A DNA stretch of 64,000 nt from Streptomyces monomycini. Its GTDB lineage: Bacteria; Actinomycetota; Actinomycetes; Streptomycetales; Streptomycetaceae. Position numbers and translations under genes: made by a program. Below the pieces are notes generated by a model. That model saw only the letters and a list, made by a program, of their open reading frames with translations. It did not search any database and had not been told where the DNA came from. The stretch lies in contig NZ_JAFIQY010000008.1 of the NCBI RefSeq assembly GCF_022271435.1, positions 186,001 to 250,000 on the forward strand, read 5' to 3'. This document shows, piece by piece, positions 55,796 through 64,000 of this stretch; position 1 is the first letter of the stretch; every line of letters starts with the position of its first letter.

Positions 55796-58531
55796 ATGCG
55801 CTTTCGAGGGAAGACGATCACTCGGAAGATCGCAGCGCTGCTGCTGGTGCCACTGGTGTCCCTCACGGCCATGTGGGCGTTCGCCACGTACATCACCGGA
55901 CGCGAGGCCAACCAGCTGCTCGGCGTCGGCAACGTCGTCGCCAAACTCGGCTACCCCGCCGAGGACGCCGTCCAGGCGCTCCAGCAGGAACGGCGGCAGA
56001 GCCTGCTCTTCCTGGCCGACCGGCGCGGCGCCGACTCGCTGGCCGAACTGCGCGACCGCACCCGCGAGACTGACAAGATCGTCAACAAGCTGCGCGACAA
56101 CGCCGCCGACTCCGCCGTGCGCGACGACCTCAACGGCGTCGCCGGCGAACGCATGGACGACATCCTCAAGGGCCTCGGCCGGCTGACCTCGCTGCGCACC
56201 CAGGTCGAGGACAACACCATCTCCCGCGACGCGGCCTTCGAGGCGTACAACGACCTCGTCGACCCGAACTACGAGTTCCTCGCGGCGCTGCACGCGCTGG
56301 AGAACGTCGAGATGGACAAGCAGGGCCGCGCCCTGGTCAACGTCACCCGCGCCCGCGAGGCCCTCTCCCGCGAGGACGCGCTGATGTCGGCGGCGCTCGT
56401 CTCCGGCACCATGACCAAGCACGACCTGCGCGGCTTCGCCGACCGCGTCGCCGAGCGCCGCGTCCTGTACGCGACCAGCCTGCCCGTCCTGCCCGGCGAC
56501 GACCGCGCCCTCTTCACCGACTACTGGCGCTCCGCGCCCACCCGCGAACTGACCTCCTTCGAGGACCGCGTCATCGACGGCGGCGCCTCCGCCGCCCCCC
56601 GCGCCGTCAACGCCGAACGCTGGAACGCCACCGCCGGCAAGGTCCTCGGCGACCTCCAGCGGATGGGCCGGGAGGCCGGCGACCGCTACAAGGAACGCGT
56701 CGAGCCGGTCGCCATGGCCGTCCTCCTCAAGGCCGGCGTCGCGGGCGTCCTCGGCTTCGTCGCCCTGCTGGTCTCGGTCATCGTCTCCGTCCGCATCGGC
56801 AGCAAGCACGTCCGGGACCTGATCCGGCTGCGCAAGGACGCCCACGAGGTCTCCGGTGTCCGGCTGCCCAGCGTCATGCGGCGGCTGGCCGCGGGCGAGC
56901 AGGTCGACGTGGAGACCGAGGCGCCCCGCCTGGACTTCGGCCAGAGCGAGACCGAGCAGGTCGGCCAGGCGCTGAACACCCTCCAGCGGGCCGCCGTCGA
57001 GGCCGCCGTCAAACAGGCCGACATGCGCCGCGGCGTCTCCGAGGTCTTCGTCAACCTCGCCCGTCGCAGCCAGGTCCTGCTGCACCGTCAGCTGACCCTC
57101 CTGGACGCGATGGAACGGCGTACCGAGAACGCCGACGAACTCGCCGACCTCTTCCGCCTGGACCACCTCACCACCCGTATGCGCCGGCACGCCGAGGGCC
57201 TGGTGATCCTCTCCGGCGCGGCCCCCTCCCGGCAGTGGCGCAAGCCCATCCAGCTGATGGACGTGGTGCGCGCCGCGGTCGCCGAGGTCGAGGACTACGA
57301 GCGCATCGAGGTGCGCCGGCTGCCGCGGCTGGCCGTCCAGGGCCCGGCGGTCTCCGACCTCACCCACCTGATCGCCGAACTCCTGGAGAACGCCACCGTC
57401 TTCTCGCCGCCGCACACCGCGGTCCAGGTGGTCGGCGAGCGGGTCTCCAACGGCTTCACCCTGGAGATCCACGACCGGGGACTGGGCATGGCCCCCGACG
57501 TCCTCCTCGACGCCAACCTGCGGCTCGCCGAGACCCCCGAGTTCGAGCTGTCCGACACCGACCGGCTCGGCCTGTTCGTGGTCAGCCGCCTCGCCCAGCG
57601 CCAGGGCGTCCGCGTCTCGCTCCAGCCCTCCCCGTACGGCGGCACCACCGCCGTCGTCTTCCTGCCCGCCGCGCTCCTCACCGAGGACACCGGCCGCGAG
57701 GACGACACCGGCGGCCGGCGGATCGACGGGGCACGCACCGGGGAGCTGGAGGCGCCCGGCGGCAAGCTGGCCGCCCTGTCCCAGGTGCCCGTGCCGCTGC
57801 CCGAGCAGCGGGACCGCACTCCGGACGTGATCGACGGACCGGTCGAACTGGAACCCCCGCTGACCCGCGCGGAACTCGCACAACGGACGGAAACGGACGA
57901 CGAGGGAAGCCTCTTCCGCGGCCGCGGCGCCCCGCGCGATTCCGCACGCGGCGCCGAGCGGGAGCCGGGCACCCTGCACCGCGCACGGACCCGCCGCGAC
58001 GGCAGCGCGCCGCCCGTCGCCCCCGTACGGCCCGTCGGCACCCCCGAACAGCACCAGCAGACCCGCGACCAGGCACCGGCCGGCGACGGGCCCGCACCGC
58101 TGCCGCGCCGTCACCGGCCGCCCGTGCTGGTCTCCGACCACGGCCGGCCGGTCGACGGAGCGGCCCGCGCCGACGTACGCTCCGACGCGGAAACCGACGG
58201 CGACACGGATGCGGACATGGACACCGGTACGACGACGGACACGGGCCCCGCCCCGTCCGGCCGGCCCGCCACGACGGCAGGAGGGCTGCCCCGCCGCGTA
58301 CGGCAGGCCAGCCTCGCCCCTCAGCTCAAGGCGGAGCCCGCCGCACAGGACGAGCCGGGCGGCGCACCCGCCGGTGCCGCGGACGACCGCGACGCCGAGG
58401 AGGTCCGCGCCCGGATGGCCTCGCTCCAGCGCGGCTGGCAGCGCGGCCGCCGGGACAACGGCGAGGACGACGGGCGGGACGGCAGCCCGGACACAGCACC
58501 AGGAACCACATCGGGAGGGGACGGTCGATGA
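55796..58531 (+). CDS. cvnA: conservon sensor histidine kinase-like CvnA
   Basis: A 911-residue membrane protein. TM helix 1 (about 10-35) is followed by an extracellular nitrate/nitrite-sensor-like helical domain (about 40-300) and TM helix 2 (about 305-330). The ATPase domain (about 490-625) shows the N box ELLENATVFSPPHTAV and the G box DRGLGMAP. A long disordered Pro/Arg-rich tail (625-911) ends the protein. A histidine in the DHp-like part is less clear, as is usual for CvnA. It heads the cvnABCD operon, whose products form a membrane complex like a eukaryotic GPCR system. Confidence 0.9.
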   Translation: MRFRGKTITRKIAALLLVPLVSLTAMWAFATYITGREANQLLGVGNVVAKLGYPAEDAVQALQQERRQSLLFLADRRGADSLAELRDRTRETDKIVNKLRDNAADSAVRDDLNGVAGERMDDILKGLGRLTSLRTQVEDNTISRDAAFEAYNDLVDPNYEFLAALHALENVEMDKQGRALVNVTRAREALSREDALMSAALVSGTMTKHDLRGFADRVAERRVLYATSLPVLPGDDRALFTDYWRSAPTRELTSFEDRVIDGGASAAPRAVNAERWNATAGKVLGDLQRMGREAGDRYKERVEPVAMAVLLKAGVAGVLGFVALLVSVIVSVRIGSKHVRDLIRLRKDAHEVSGVRLPSVMRRLAAGEQVDVETEAPRLDFGQSETEQVGQALNTLQRAAVEAAVKQADMRRGVSEVFVNLARRSQVLLHRQLTLLDAMERRTENADELADLFRLDHLTTRMRRHAEGLVILSGAAPSRQWRKPIQLMDVVRAAVAEVEDYERIEVRRLPRLAVQGPAVSDLTHLIAELLENATVFSPPHTAVQVVGERVSNGFTLEIHDRGLGMAPDVLLDANLRLAETPEFELSDTDRLGLFVVSRLAQRQGVRVSLQPSPYGGTTAVVFLPAALLTEDTGREDDTGGRRIDGARTGELEAPGGKLAALSQVPVPLPEQRDRTPDVIDGPVELEPPLTRAELAQRTETDDEGSLFRGRGAPRDSARGAEREPGTLHRARTRRDGSAPPVAPVRPVGTPEQHQQTRDQAPAGDGPAPLPRRHRPPVLVSDHGRPVDGAARADVRSDAETDGDTDADMDTGTTTDTGPAPSGRPATTAGGLPRRVRQASLAPQLKAEPAAQDEPGGAPAGAADDRDAEEVRARMASLQRGWQRGRRDNGEDDGRDGSPDTAPGTTSGGDGR

Positions 58532-58977
58532 CCGCACCGAAGGCAGCAGCGGCCAGTGCCGAGTCGAAGGGCCCGCAGGGGTCGGGCGAGCTGAGCTGGC
58601 TCCTCGACGAGCTGGTCGACCGGGTGGGCAGCATCCGCAAGGCGCTCATCCTCTCCAGCGACGGACTCGCCATCGGCTCGTCCGCCGACCTCACACGGGA
58701 GGACAGCGAGCACCTCGCGGCGGTCGCCTCCGGCTTCCACAGTCTGGCCAAGGGCGTCGGCCGGCACTTCGAGGCGGGCCGGGTCCGGCAGACCCTGGTG
58801 GAACTGGAGGAAGCTTTCCTCTTTGTCAGCGCCGCGGGCGACGGCAGTTGCCTGGCCGTCCTCGCCGACGCCGACTCCGACGTGGGGCTGGTCGCGTACG
58901 AGATGACGCTGCTCGTCAAGCGGGTGGGCGCCCACCTGGGCACCGCGCCCAGGGCCGGGCAGCCCGCCGGCGGCTGA
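58528..58977 (+). CDS. cvnB: conservon roadblock/LC7 protein CvnB
   Basis: A 149-residue roadblock/LC7 domain protein (LSWLLDELVDRVGSIRKALILSSDGLAIGSS, and LTREDSEHLAAVASG). Such proteins act with small GTPases as activators or platforms. Its ATG overlaps the cvnA stop (ATGA), and a GGGAGGGG box lies upstream. Works with CvnC and CvnD in the same complex. Confidence 0.93.
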   Translation: MTAPKAAAASAESKGPQGSGELSWLLDELVDRVGSIRKALILSSDGLAIGSSADLTREDSEHLAAVASGFHSLAKGVGRHFEAGRVRQTLVELEEAFLFVSAAGDGSCLAVLADADSDVGLVAYEMTLLVKRVGAHLGTAPRAGQPAGG

Positions 58978-59003
58978 CCGGAGGATGACGGCACGGTGAC
59001 GCC

Positions 59004-59414
59004 ATGACCACAGACGGCCCGACCGGGCCCGGGCAGGGGCACGCCAGGTGGTACGACGACGAGGCGGGCCCCGTGGTGCGCCCCTACGCGATGACCCGCG
59101 GCCGGACCAGCACCGAGGCCGAACCGCGACTCGACCTGATCGCCCTGGTGATCGCCGAGGACCGGCACGGCGAACCGCTCGACGACCAGACCCTGTCGCC
59201 GGAGCACGTGGACATCGTCGGCCTGTGCCGCGACGCGCCGCTGTCCGTCGCGGAACTGGCCGCCGAACTGGACCTGCCGCTCGGCGTCGTACGGGTCCTG
59301 ATCGGCGACCTGCTGGACGCGGAGCTGGTCCATGTGAGCCGGCCCGTGCCCCCGGCGGAACTGCCCGACGAGCAGATCCTCCGCGAGGTGATCGACGGGC
59401 TCCGGGCGCTGTGA
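59004..59414 (+). CDS. cvnC: conservon DUF742 protein CvnC
   Basis: A 136-residue DUF742 protein. It has the N-terminal motif VVRPYAMTRGRT and a winged-HTH-like C-terminal part (PLSVAELAAELDLPLGVVRVLIGDLL). It lies 26 bases after cvnB. DUF742 proteins accompany the CvnD GTPase in all conservons; their biochemical role is not settled. Confidence 0.93.
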   Translation: MTTDGPTGPGQGHARWYDDEAGPVVRPYAMTRGRTSTEAEPRLDLIALVIAEDRHGEPLDDQTLSPEHVDIVGLCRDAPLSVAELAAELDLPLGVVRVLIGDLLDAELVHVSRPVPPAELPDEQILREVIDGLRAL

Positions 59415-59543
59415 CCGCCCGCGGGGCCGCACGGCGGTGGCACCCCGCCGGCACACCGCCCCCGCCGGGCCGCACCCCCACGAACTGCGAGGACCGAGGC
59501 ATGCGAGAGAACAGCACCAGCGGCGAACCGGGAGAAGACGGCC

Positions 59544-60155
59544 ATGGTCTTCGGGCGCTCTGAACGACGCCGCAAACAGGACGCCCCCGACCCCGTCACC
59601 CTCAAGATCCTGGTGGCGGGCGGCTTCGGGGTGGGCAAGACGACCCTGGTGGGCGCGGTCAGCGAGATCAAGCCGCTGCGCACCGAGGAACGGCTGACCG
59701 AGGCGGGCCGGCCGGTCGACGACCTCGCCGGGGTGGAGGGCAAGAAGACCACCACCGTCGCCATGGACTTCGGGCGCATCACGCTCCGCGAGGACCTGGT
59801 GCTCTACCTCTTCGGCACGCCCGGCCAGGACCGCTTCTGGTTCCTGTGGGACGAGCTGGCCCGCGGCGCGCTCGGCTCGGTCGTACTGGCGGACACCCGC
59901 CGCCTGGAGGACTCCTTCGCCGCCATCGACTACTTCGAGCGCCGCGGCATCCCGTTCATGGTGGCCGTCAACTGCTTCGACGGCGCCGAACGCTACCCCG
60001 CGGAAACGGTTCGCGACGCACTGGACCTGGACCCCGAGGTACCCGTGATGCTCTGCGACGCCCGCGAGAAGGACTCCGCCAAGGACGTACTGATCGCCGT
60101 CGTGGAACACGCGATGCACGTCAGCGCCCGGCGGCGCGAGCCGGCGCTTCCGTAA
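59544..60155 (+). CDS. cvnD: conservon small GTPase CvnD
   Basis: A 203-residue Ras-like GTPase. Walker A GGFGVGKT is at 26-33, G2-like TTTVAMDFG, and G3 GTPGQDRFWF. The usual NKxD is replaced by VNCFDG, a normal CvnD variant. It is the last gene of the conservon, 129 bases after cvnC. No P450 (CvnE) gene follows. A hairpin terminator lies just beyond. Confidence 0.93.
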   Translation: MVFGRSERRRKQDAPDPVTLKILVAGGFGVGKTTLVGAVSEIKPLRTEERLTEAGRPVDDLAGVEGKKTTTVAMDFGRITLREDLVLYLFGTPGQDRFWFLWDELARGALGSVVLADTRRLEDSFAAIDYFERRGIPFMVAVNCFDGAERYPAETVRDALDLDPEVPVMLCDAREKDSAKDVLIAVVEHAMHVSARRREPALP

Positions 60156-60175
60156 CGGAGCCGCCGCACGCGAGG

Positions 60176-60210
60176 ACGGGCCGTACCCCACCGCCCTGGG
60201 TACGGCCCGT
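60176..60210 (+). terminator. 13-bp hairpin after conservon operon
   Basis: ACGGGCCGTACCC and its exact reverse complement flank a 9-base loop, 20 bases after the cvnD stop. It also lies after the small minus-strand gene and may serve both. Confidence 0.78.
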
Positions 60211-60248
60211 GCGCCTGCGTGGCTGTGCGGCGCGCGCCTGCTGAAGGC

Positions 60249-60389
60249 CTAACTGTGGCGCAGTCGGAGCATCGGGTGTACCGAGTGGCGGTTGTGCCGG
60301 CGCGTCGCATGCTTCTGGTAGACGGTCACGATCAGCGACGCCACAGCAATGACGACAGCACATGTCGCGGTGATGGAATCCGCGCTCAT
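60249..60389 (-). CDS. 46-residue single-TM membrane peptide
   Basis: A short minus-strand frame: Met, a polar start MSADSITAT, one membrane helix (CAVVIAVASLIVTVYQ), then a basic tail (KHATRRHNRHS). An AGGGGGT box lies 3 bases before the ATG, a strong ribosome-binding site, and codons are GC3-rich. Small peptides of this shape occur widely in Streptomyces. Function unknown. It is convergent with the conservon. Confidence 0.65.
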   Translation of the reverse strand: MSADSITATCAVVIAVASLIVTVYQKHATRRHNRHSVHPMLRLRHS

Positions 60390-60537
60390 CGCACCCCCTG
60401 GTGATGGCCTCCGGGGCACCGCGCGCCTGCCTCATCGGCCCGCTCCGGGCCGACGAGCAGTTCGTGCACAGCATCCGCGATATTTCGCCGAGCCCCTTCC
60501 GGTGGAACGGCGAGCCGGTTCGGCTGGAAGAGGACCG

Positions 60538-62067
<1,530 letters not shown>

Positions 62068-62124
62068 GACGTCTCCTGATTCCTCGTAGCGGGTCGGGCC
62101 GGGTGCCGTGCCGTGCGCGGACGG

Positions 62125-62892
62125 TCAGAAGACCGCGGTGAACACCAGGCCGGAGAGCACCGCGCCGATCAGCGGGCCGGCCACCGGAATCCAGGCGTAG
62201 GACCAGTCCGAGGTGCCCTTGTTGGGGATGGGAAGCAGTGCGTGGGCGATCCGCGGCCCCAGGTCACGGGCCGGGTTGATGGCGTAGCCGGTGGGCCCGC
62301 CGAGCGAGAGGCCGATGCCGACGACCAGCAGGGCGACGAGCAGGACGTTGATCCCGGATCCGTAGACACCGGCGTCCGCACCGGGCACCCGCCCGATCCC
62401 GATGCCCTCGTTCTTGCCGAAGAACAGCAGCGGCAGCACCAGCGCCACGGTCGCGATGATCTCGGTCACGAGGTTGGCGGCCGGGCTGCGGACCTCGGGG
62501 GCGGTGGCGAAGATCCCCAGCGTCGGCTGCGCCGTGTCCGCCTCCCGGTTGGCCGCGAACTGCGCGTAGTACAGCGCCCAGGCCAGTACGGCGCCGAGCA
62601 CCGCCCCCACCAGCTGGGCGGCGACGTACAGCGGCACCTTCGACCACGGCGTACCGTCCGCGACCGCCGACCCCAGCGTCACCGCCGGATTCAGGTGCCC
62701 GCCGGACAGCGGCGCCGCGGTGTAGGCCCCGGCGAGCACGCCGAGACCCCAGCCGAAGGCGATGGCGACCCAGCCCGCGGCCTTCGCCTTGGAGCGGTGC
62801 AGGGTGACGGCGGCGCACACGCCGGCACCGAAGAGGATCAGAAGGGCGGTACCGATGACCTCACCGACGAAGATGTCCCCGTTGGCATACAT
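62125..62892 (-). CDS. glpF: glycerol uptake facilitator (MIP family)
   Basis: A 255-residue aquaglyceroporin with six membrane helices and two NPA boxes (HLNPAVT at about 68 and [10 protein letters not shown] at about 207). The Asp after the second NPA box (NPARD) is the glycerol-facilitator marker. ATG chosen with AAGGAG 5 bases upstream. First gene of the glpF-glpK operon, which takes up and phosphorylates glycerol. Confidence 0.95.
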   Translation of the reverse strand: MYANGDIFVGEVIGTALLILFGAGVCAAVTLHRSKAKAAGWVAIAFGWGLGVLAGAYTAAPLSGGHLNPAVTLGSAVADGTPWSKVPLYVAAQLVGAVLGAVLAWALYYAQFAANREADTAQPTLGIFATAPEVRSPAANLVTEIIATVALVLPLLFFGKNEGIGIGRVPGADAGVYGSGINVLLVALLVVGIGLSLGGPTGYAINPARDLGPRIAHALLPIPNKGTSDWSYAWIPVAGPLIGAVLSGLVFTAVF

Positions 62893-63140
62893 GGCGGCTC
62901 CTTGTCCCTGGCCCGGGGCCGTGGCCCCGGTCCTCCGTGCAGGGTGCGTACTTCCCGGGCCACGGGAGGGCGGCGGGCGCTCGGCCGCCGCGCCCCGCGC
63001 GGCGTCCGCGTCGAGCGTGCCGGTGCGCCGGAACCGCCCCTGGGGAGTCGGGCAGCGCGTACCGCTGCCACGCGGCCGGGTCACCCGGCTGTGGCGGTGC
63101 CGACGGACACCCGGCAGTGTTCACCGCAGGTGACGGGGCG
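62893..63140. other. intergenic region upstream of glpF
   Basis: It should hold the glpFK promoter and lies after the CBS-GGDEF gene. No gene or clear hairpin is seen. Confidence 0.4.
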
Positions 63141-64000
63141 TCAAGGGACCGGGTGGGGCGGCGTCCCGTCCCCGCGCCGGCGGCCCCGGCGCACCTCGTG
63201 CCCCGGGGTGCCGGGCCGCCCCAGCACCCAACTGCTCACCCCGGCCAAGGACTTCGCCGCCTTCTTCAGCGGCGCCAGGGCCGCGGCGGCCTGCGCGTGC
63301 CCCGTCACGCTGCCCGGCGCGCACACCACCGTCGCCAGCGACAGCGTCACCGGCAGCCCGCCCGCCGACCACGGCACGTCCAGCACGGCCGCCGCGAACG
63401 GCTCCAGATCGTCCGGCGCGGCCAGCACCAGGAAGTCGTCCCCGCCGATGTGCCCCACCCGCGCCGACGGCAGCTCCGCCGCCGTCCGGGCCAGCGCCTG
63501 CCCCACGGCCCGGATCAGCGCGTCCCCCGCCGCGAACCCGGCCCCGTCGTTGACCTGCTTGAACCGGTCCACGTCCAGCCAGCTCAGCGCGAACGCCCGG
63601 CCACCCGCGATCCGCCGGTCCACCTCCGCGTTCACCGCGTCCGAACCCGGCAGCCGGGTCAGCGGGTTGAGCCGCGCCGCCTCCTCCACCCGGCTCTCCG
63701 CCAGCGCCCGCAGGATGTCGGCCAGCTGCACCACGCCCATGCAGCGGCCCTGCTCGTCCACCACCGCCACGTCGTCACCGGTCCGGTCACGGTCGCCGTC
63801 CGCCGCCACGTCCAGCACCTCCCAGGCGGTGGCGTCGGCGCCGACCGTCCGCGGCCGGTCGGCCAGCCGCAGCGCCGGACGGTCGGCGTACAGCGCGTGC
63901 CCGTAACGGCCGGACAGCGACAGCAGGAAGCGGTCCCGGTCGATGGCCCGTACGGGTACGCCGTCGGGGTCCACCAGCAGCACCCCCGAGACCCCGGGGA
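63141..64000 (-). CDS. CBS-GGDEF domain protein (5' end outside window)
   Basis: At least 286 residues. The frame stays open to the window edge, so the N-terminus is missing. A CBS pair is visible first (LLVDPDGVPVRAIDRDRFL, then DDVAVVDEQGRCMGVVQLADIL), then a GGDEF domain starting LNPLTRLPGSDAVNAEVDRRI. The active-site loop reads HIGGDDFLVLA (GGDDF), still acidic and possibly active. No RxxD inhibitory site precedes it, so product feedback at that site is not expected. It may sense a nucleotide through CBS and make or bind c-di-GMP. Confidence 0.85.
   Translation of the reverse strand, partial: PGVSGVLLVDPDGVPVRAIDRDRFLLSLSGRYGHALYADRPALRLADRPRTVGADATAWEVLDVAADGDRDRTGDDVAVVDEQGRCMGVVQLADILRALAESRVEEAARLNPLTRLPGSDAVNAEVDRRIAGGRAFALSWLDVDRFKQVNDGAGFAAGDALIRAVGQALARTAAELPSARVGHIGGDDFLVLAAPDDLEPFAAAVLDVPWSAGGLPVTLSLATVVCAPGSVTGHAQAAAALAPLKKAAKSLAGVSSWVLGRPGTPGHEVRRGRRRGDGTPPHPVP

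Overview
This window is chromosomal DNA from a streptomycete or close relative. The GC content is very high and third codon positions are almost all G or C. Several family signatures are typical of Streptomyces: a complete conservon (sensor kinase, roadblock, DUF742, GTPase), an NsdA-type TPR regulator, a DUF397 protein, a DUF2637 protein, a mycothiol-dependent formaldehyde dehydrogenase, and TTA leucine codons confined to two genes. I see no rRNA, tRNA, CRISPR array, transposase or integrase.

Layout, left to right. 1-2.8 kb: the end of a lipid or steroid degradation operon, with a DUF35 Zn-ribbon/OB-fold protein and two thiolase-fold proteins that lack the thiolase cysteines. 2.9-6.8 kb: DUF397 protein, ricin-B lectin protein, and small membrane proteins including DUF2637. 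7.3-14.8 kb: a compact terpenoid cluster of cytochrome P450, class I terpene synthase (carrying a TTA codon) and FAD-dependent oxidase, followed by a large LuxR-type ATPase regulator. 14.9-28.9 kb: mixed genes, namely a secreted amidase with a lysozyme/transglycosylase-like front, an APH-type kinase (TTA codon), the NsdA-like regulator, a PAS-SpoIIE phosphatase, a HEAT-repeat protein, two GT4 glycosyltransferases, an SBF-like transporter, a small secreted protein and an isocitrate lyase/PEP mutase-family enzyme.

29.2-38.8 kb is a 5-oxoproline (pyroglutamate) island. It has a 1,214-residue ATP-dependent 5-oxoprolinase/hydantoinase, the unrelated prokaryotic 5-oxoprolinase PxpABC, a GntR/FCD regulator, the paired membrane proteins DUF969 and DUF979 (likely transporter), and pyroglutamyl peptidase Pcp. 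A near-identical 24-bp palindromic element (23 of 24 bases) lies in front of pxpA/gntR and again in front of DUF969, which defines a likely regulon. 38.8-46.3 kb: a three-gene SMC-like module (513-, 316- and 1,605-residue proteins) laid out like JetABC/MukFEB but with no JetD nuclease beside it, and with Asp-Asn in place of Asp-Glu in Walker B. This is the best candidate for a poorly described system.

46.1-55.1 kb is a methylated-amine (probably glycine betaine) demethylation cluster. A Rieske oxygenase, its Rieske ferredoxin and ferredoxin reductase, a dimethylglycine/sarcosine dehydrogenase, a monomeric sarcosine oxidase-like enzyme and S-(hydroxymethyl)mycothiol dehydrogenase together could strip three methyl groups and detoxify the formaldehyde. 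An IclR regulator sits between the two divergent arms. 55.0-60.4 kb: the conservon cvnABCD, flanked by a small membrane protein and a 46-residue membrane peptide gene. 60.5-64 kb: glycerol kinase and glycerol facilitator, then a CBS-GGDEF protein cut by the window edge.

Start choices, operators and terminators were judged by eye. Family calls come from recognised motifs, not from database searches.
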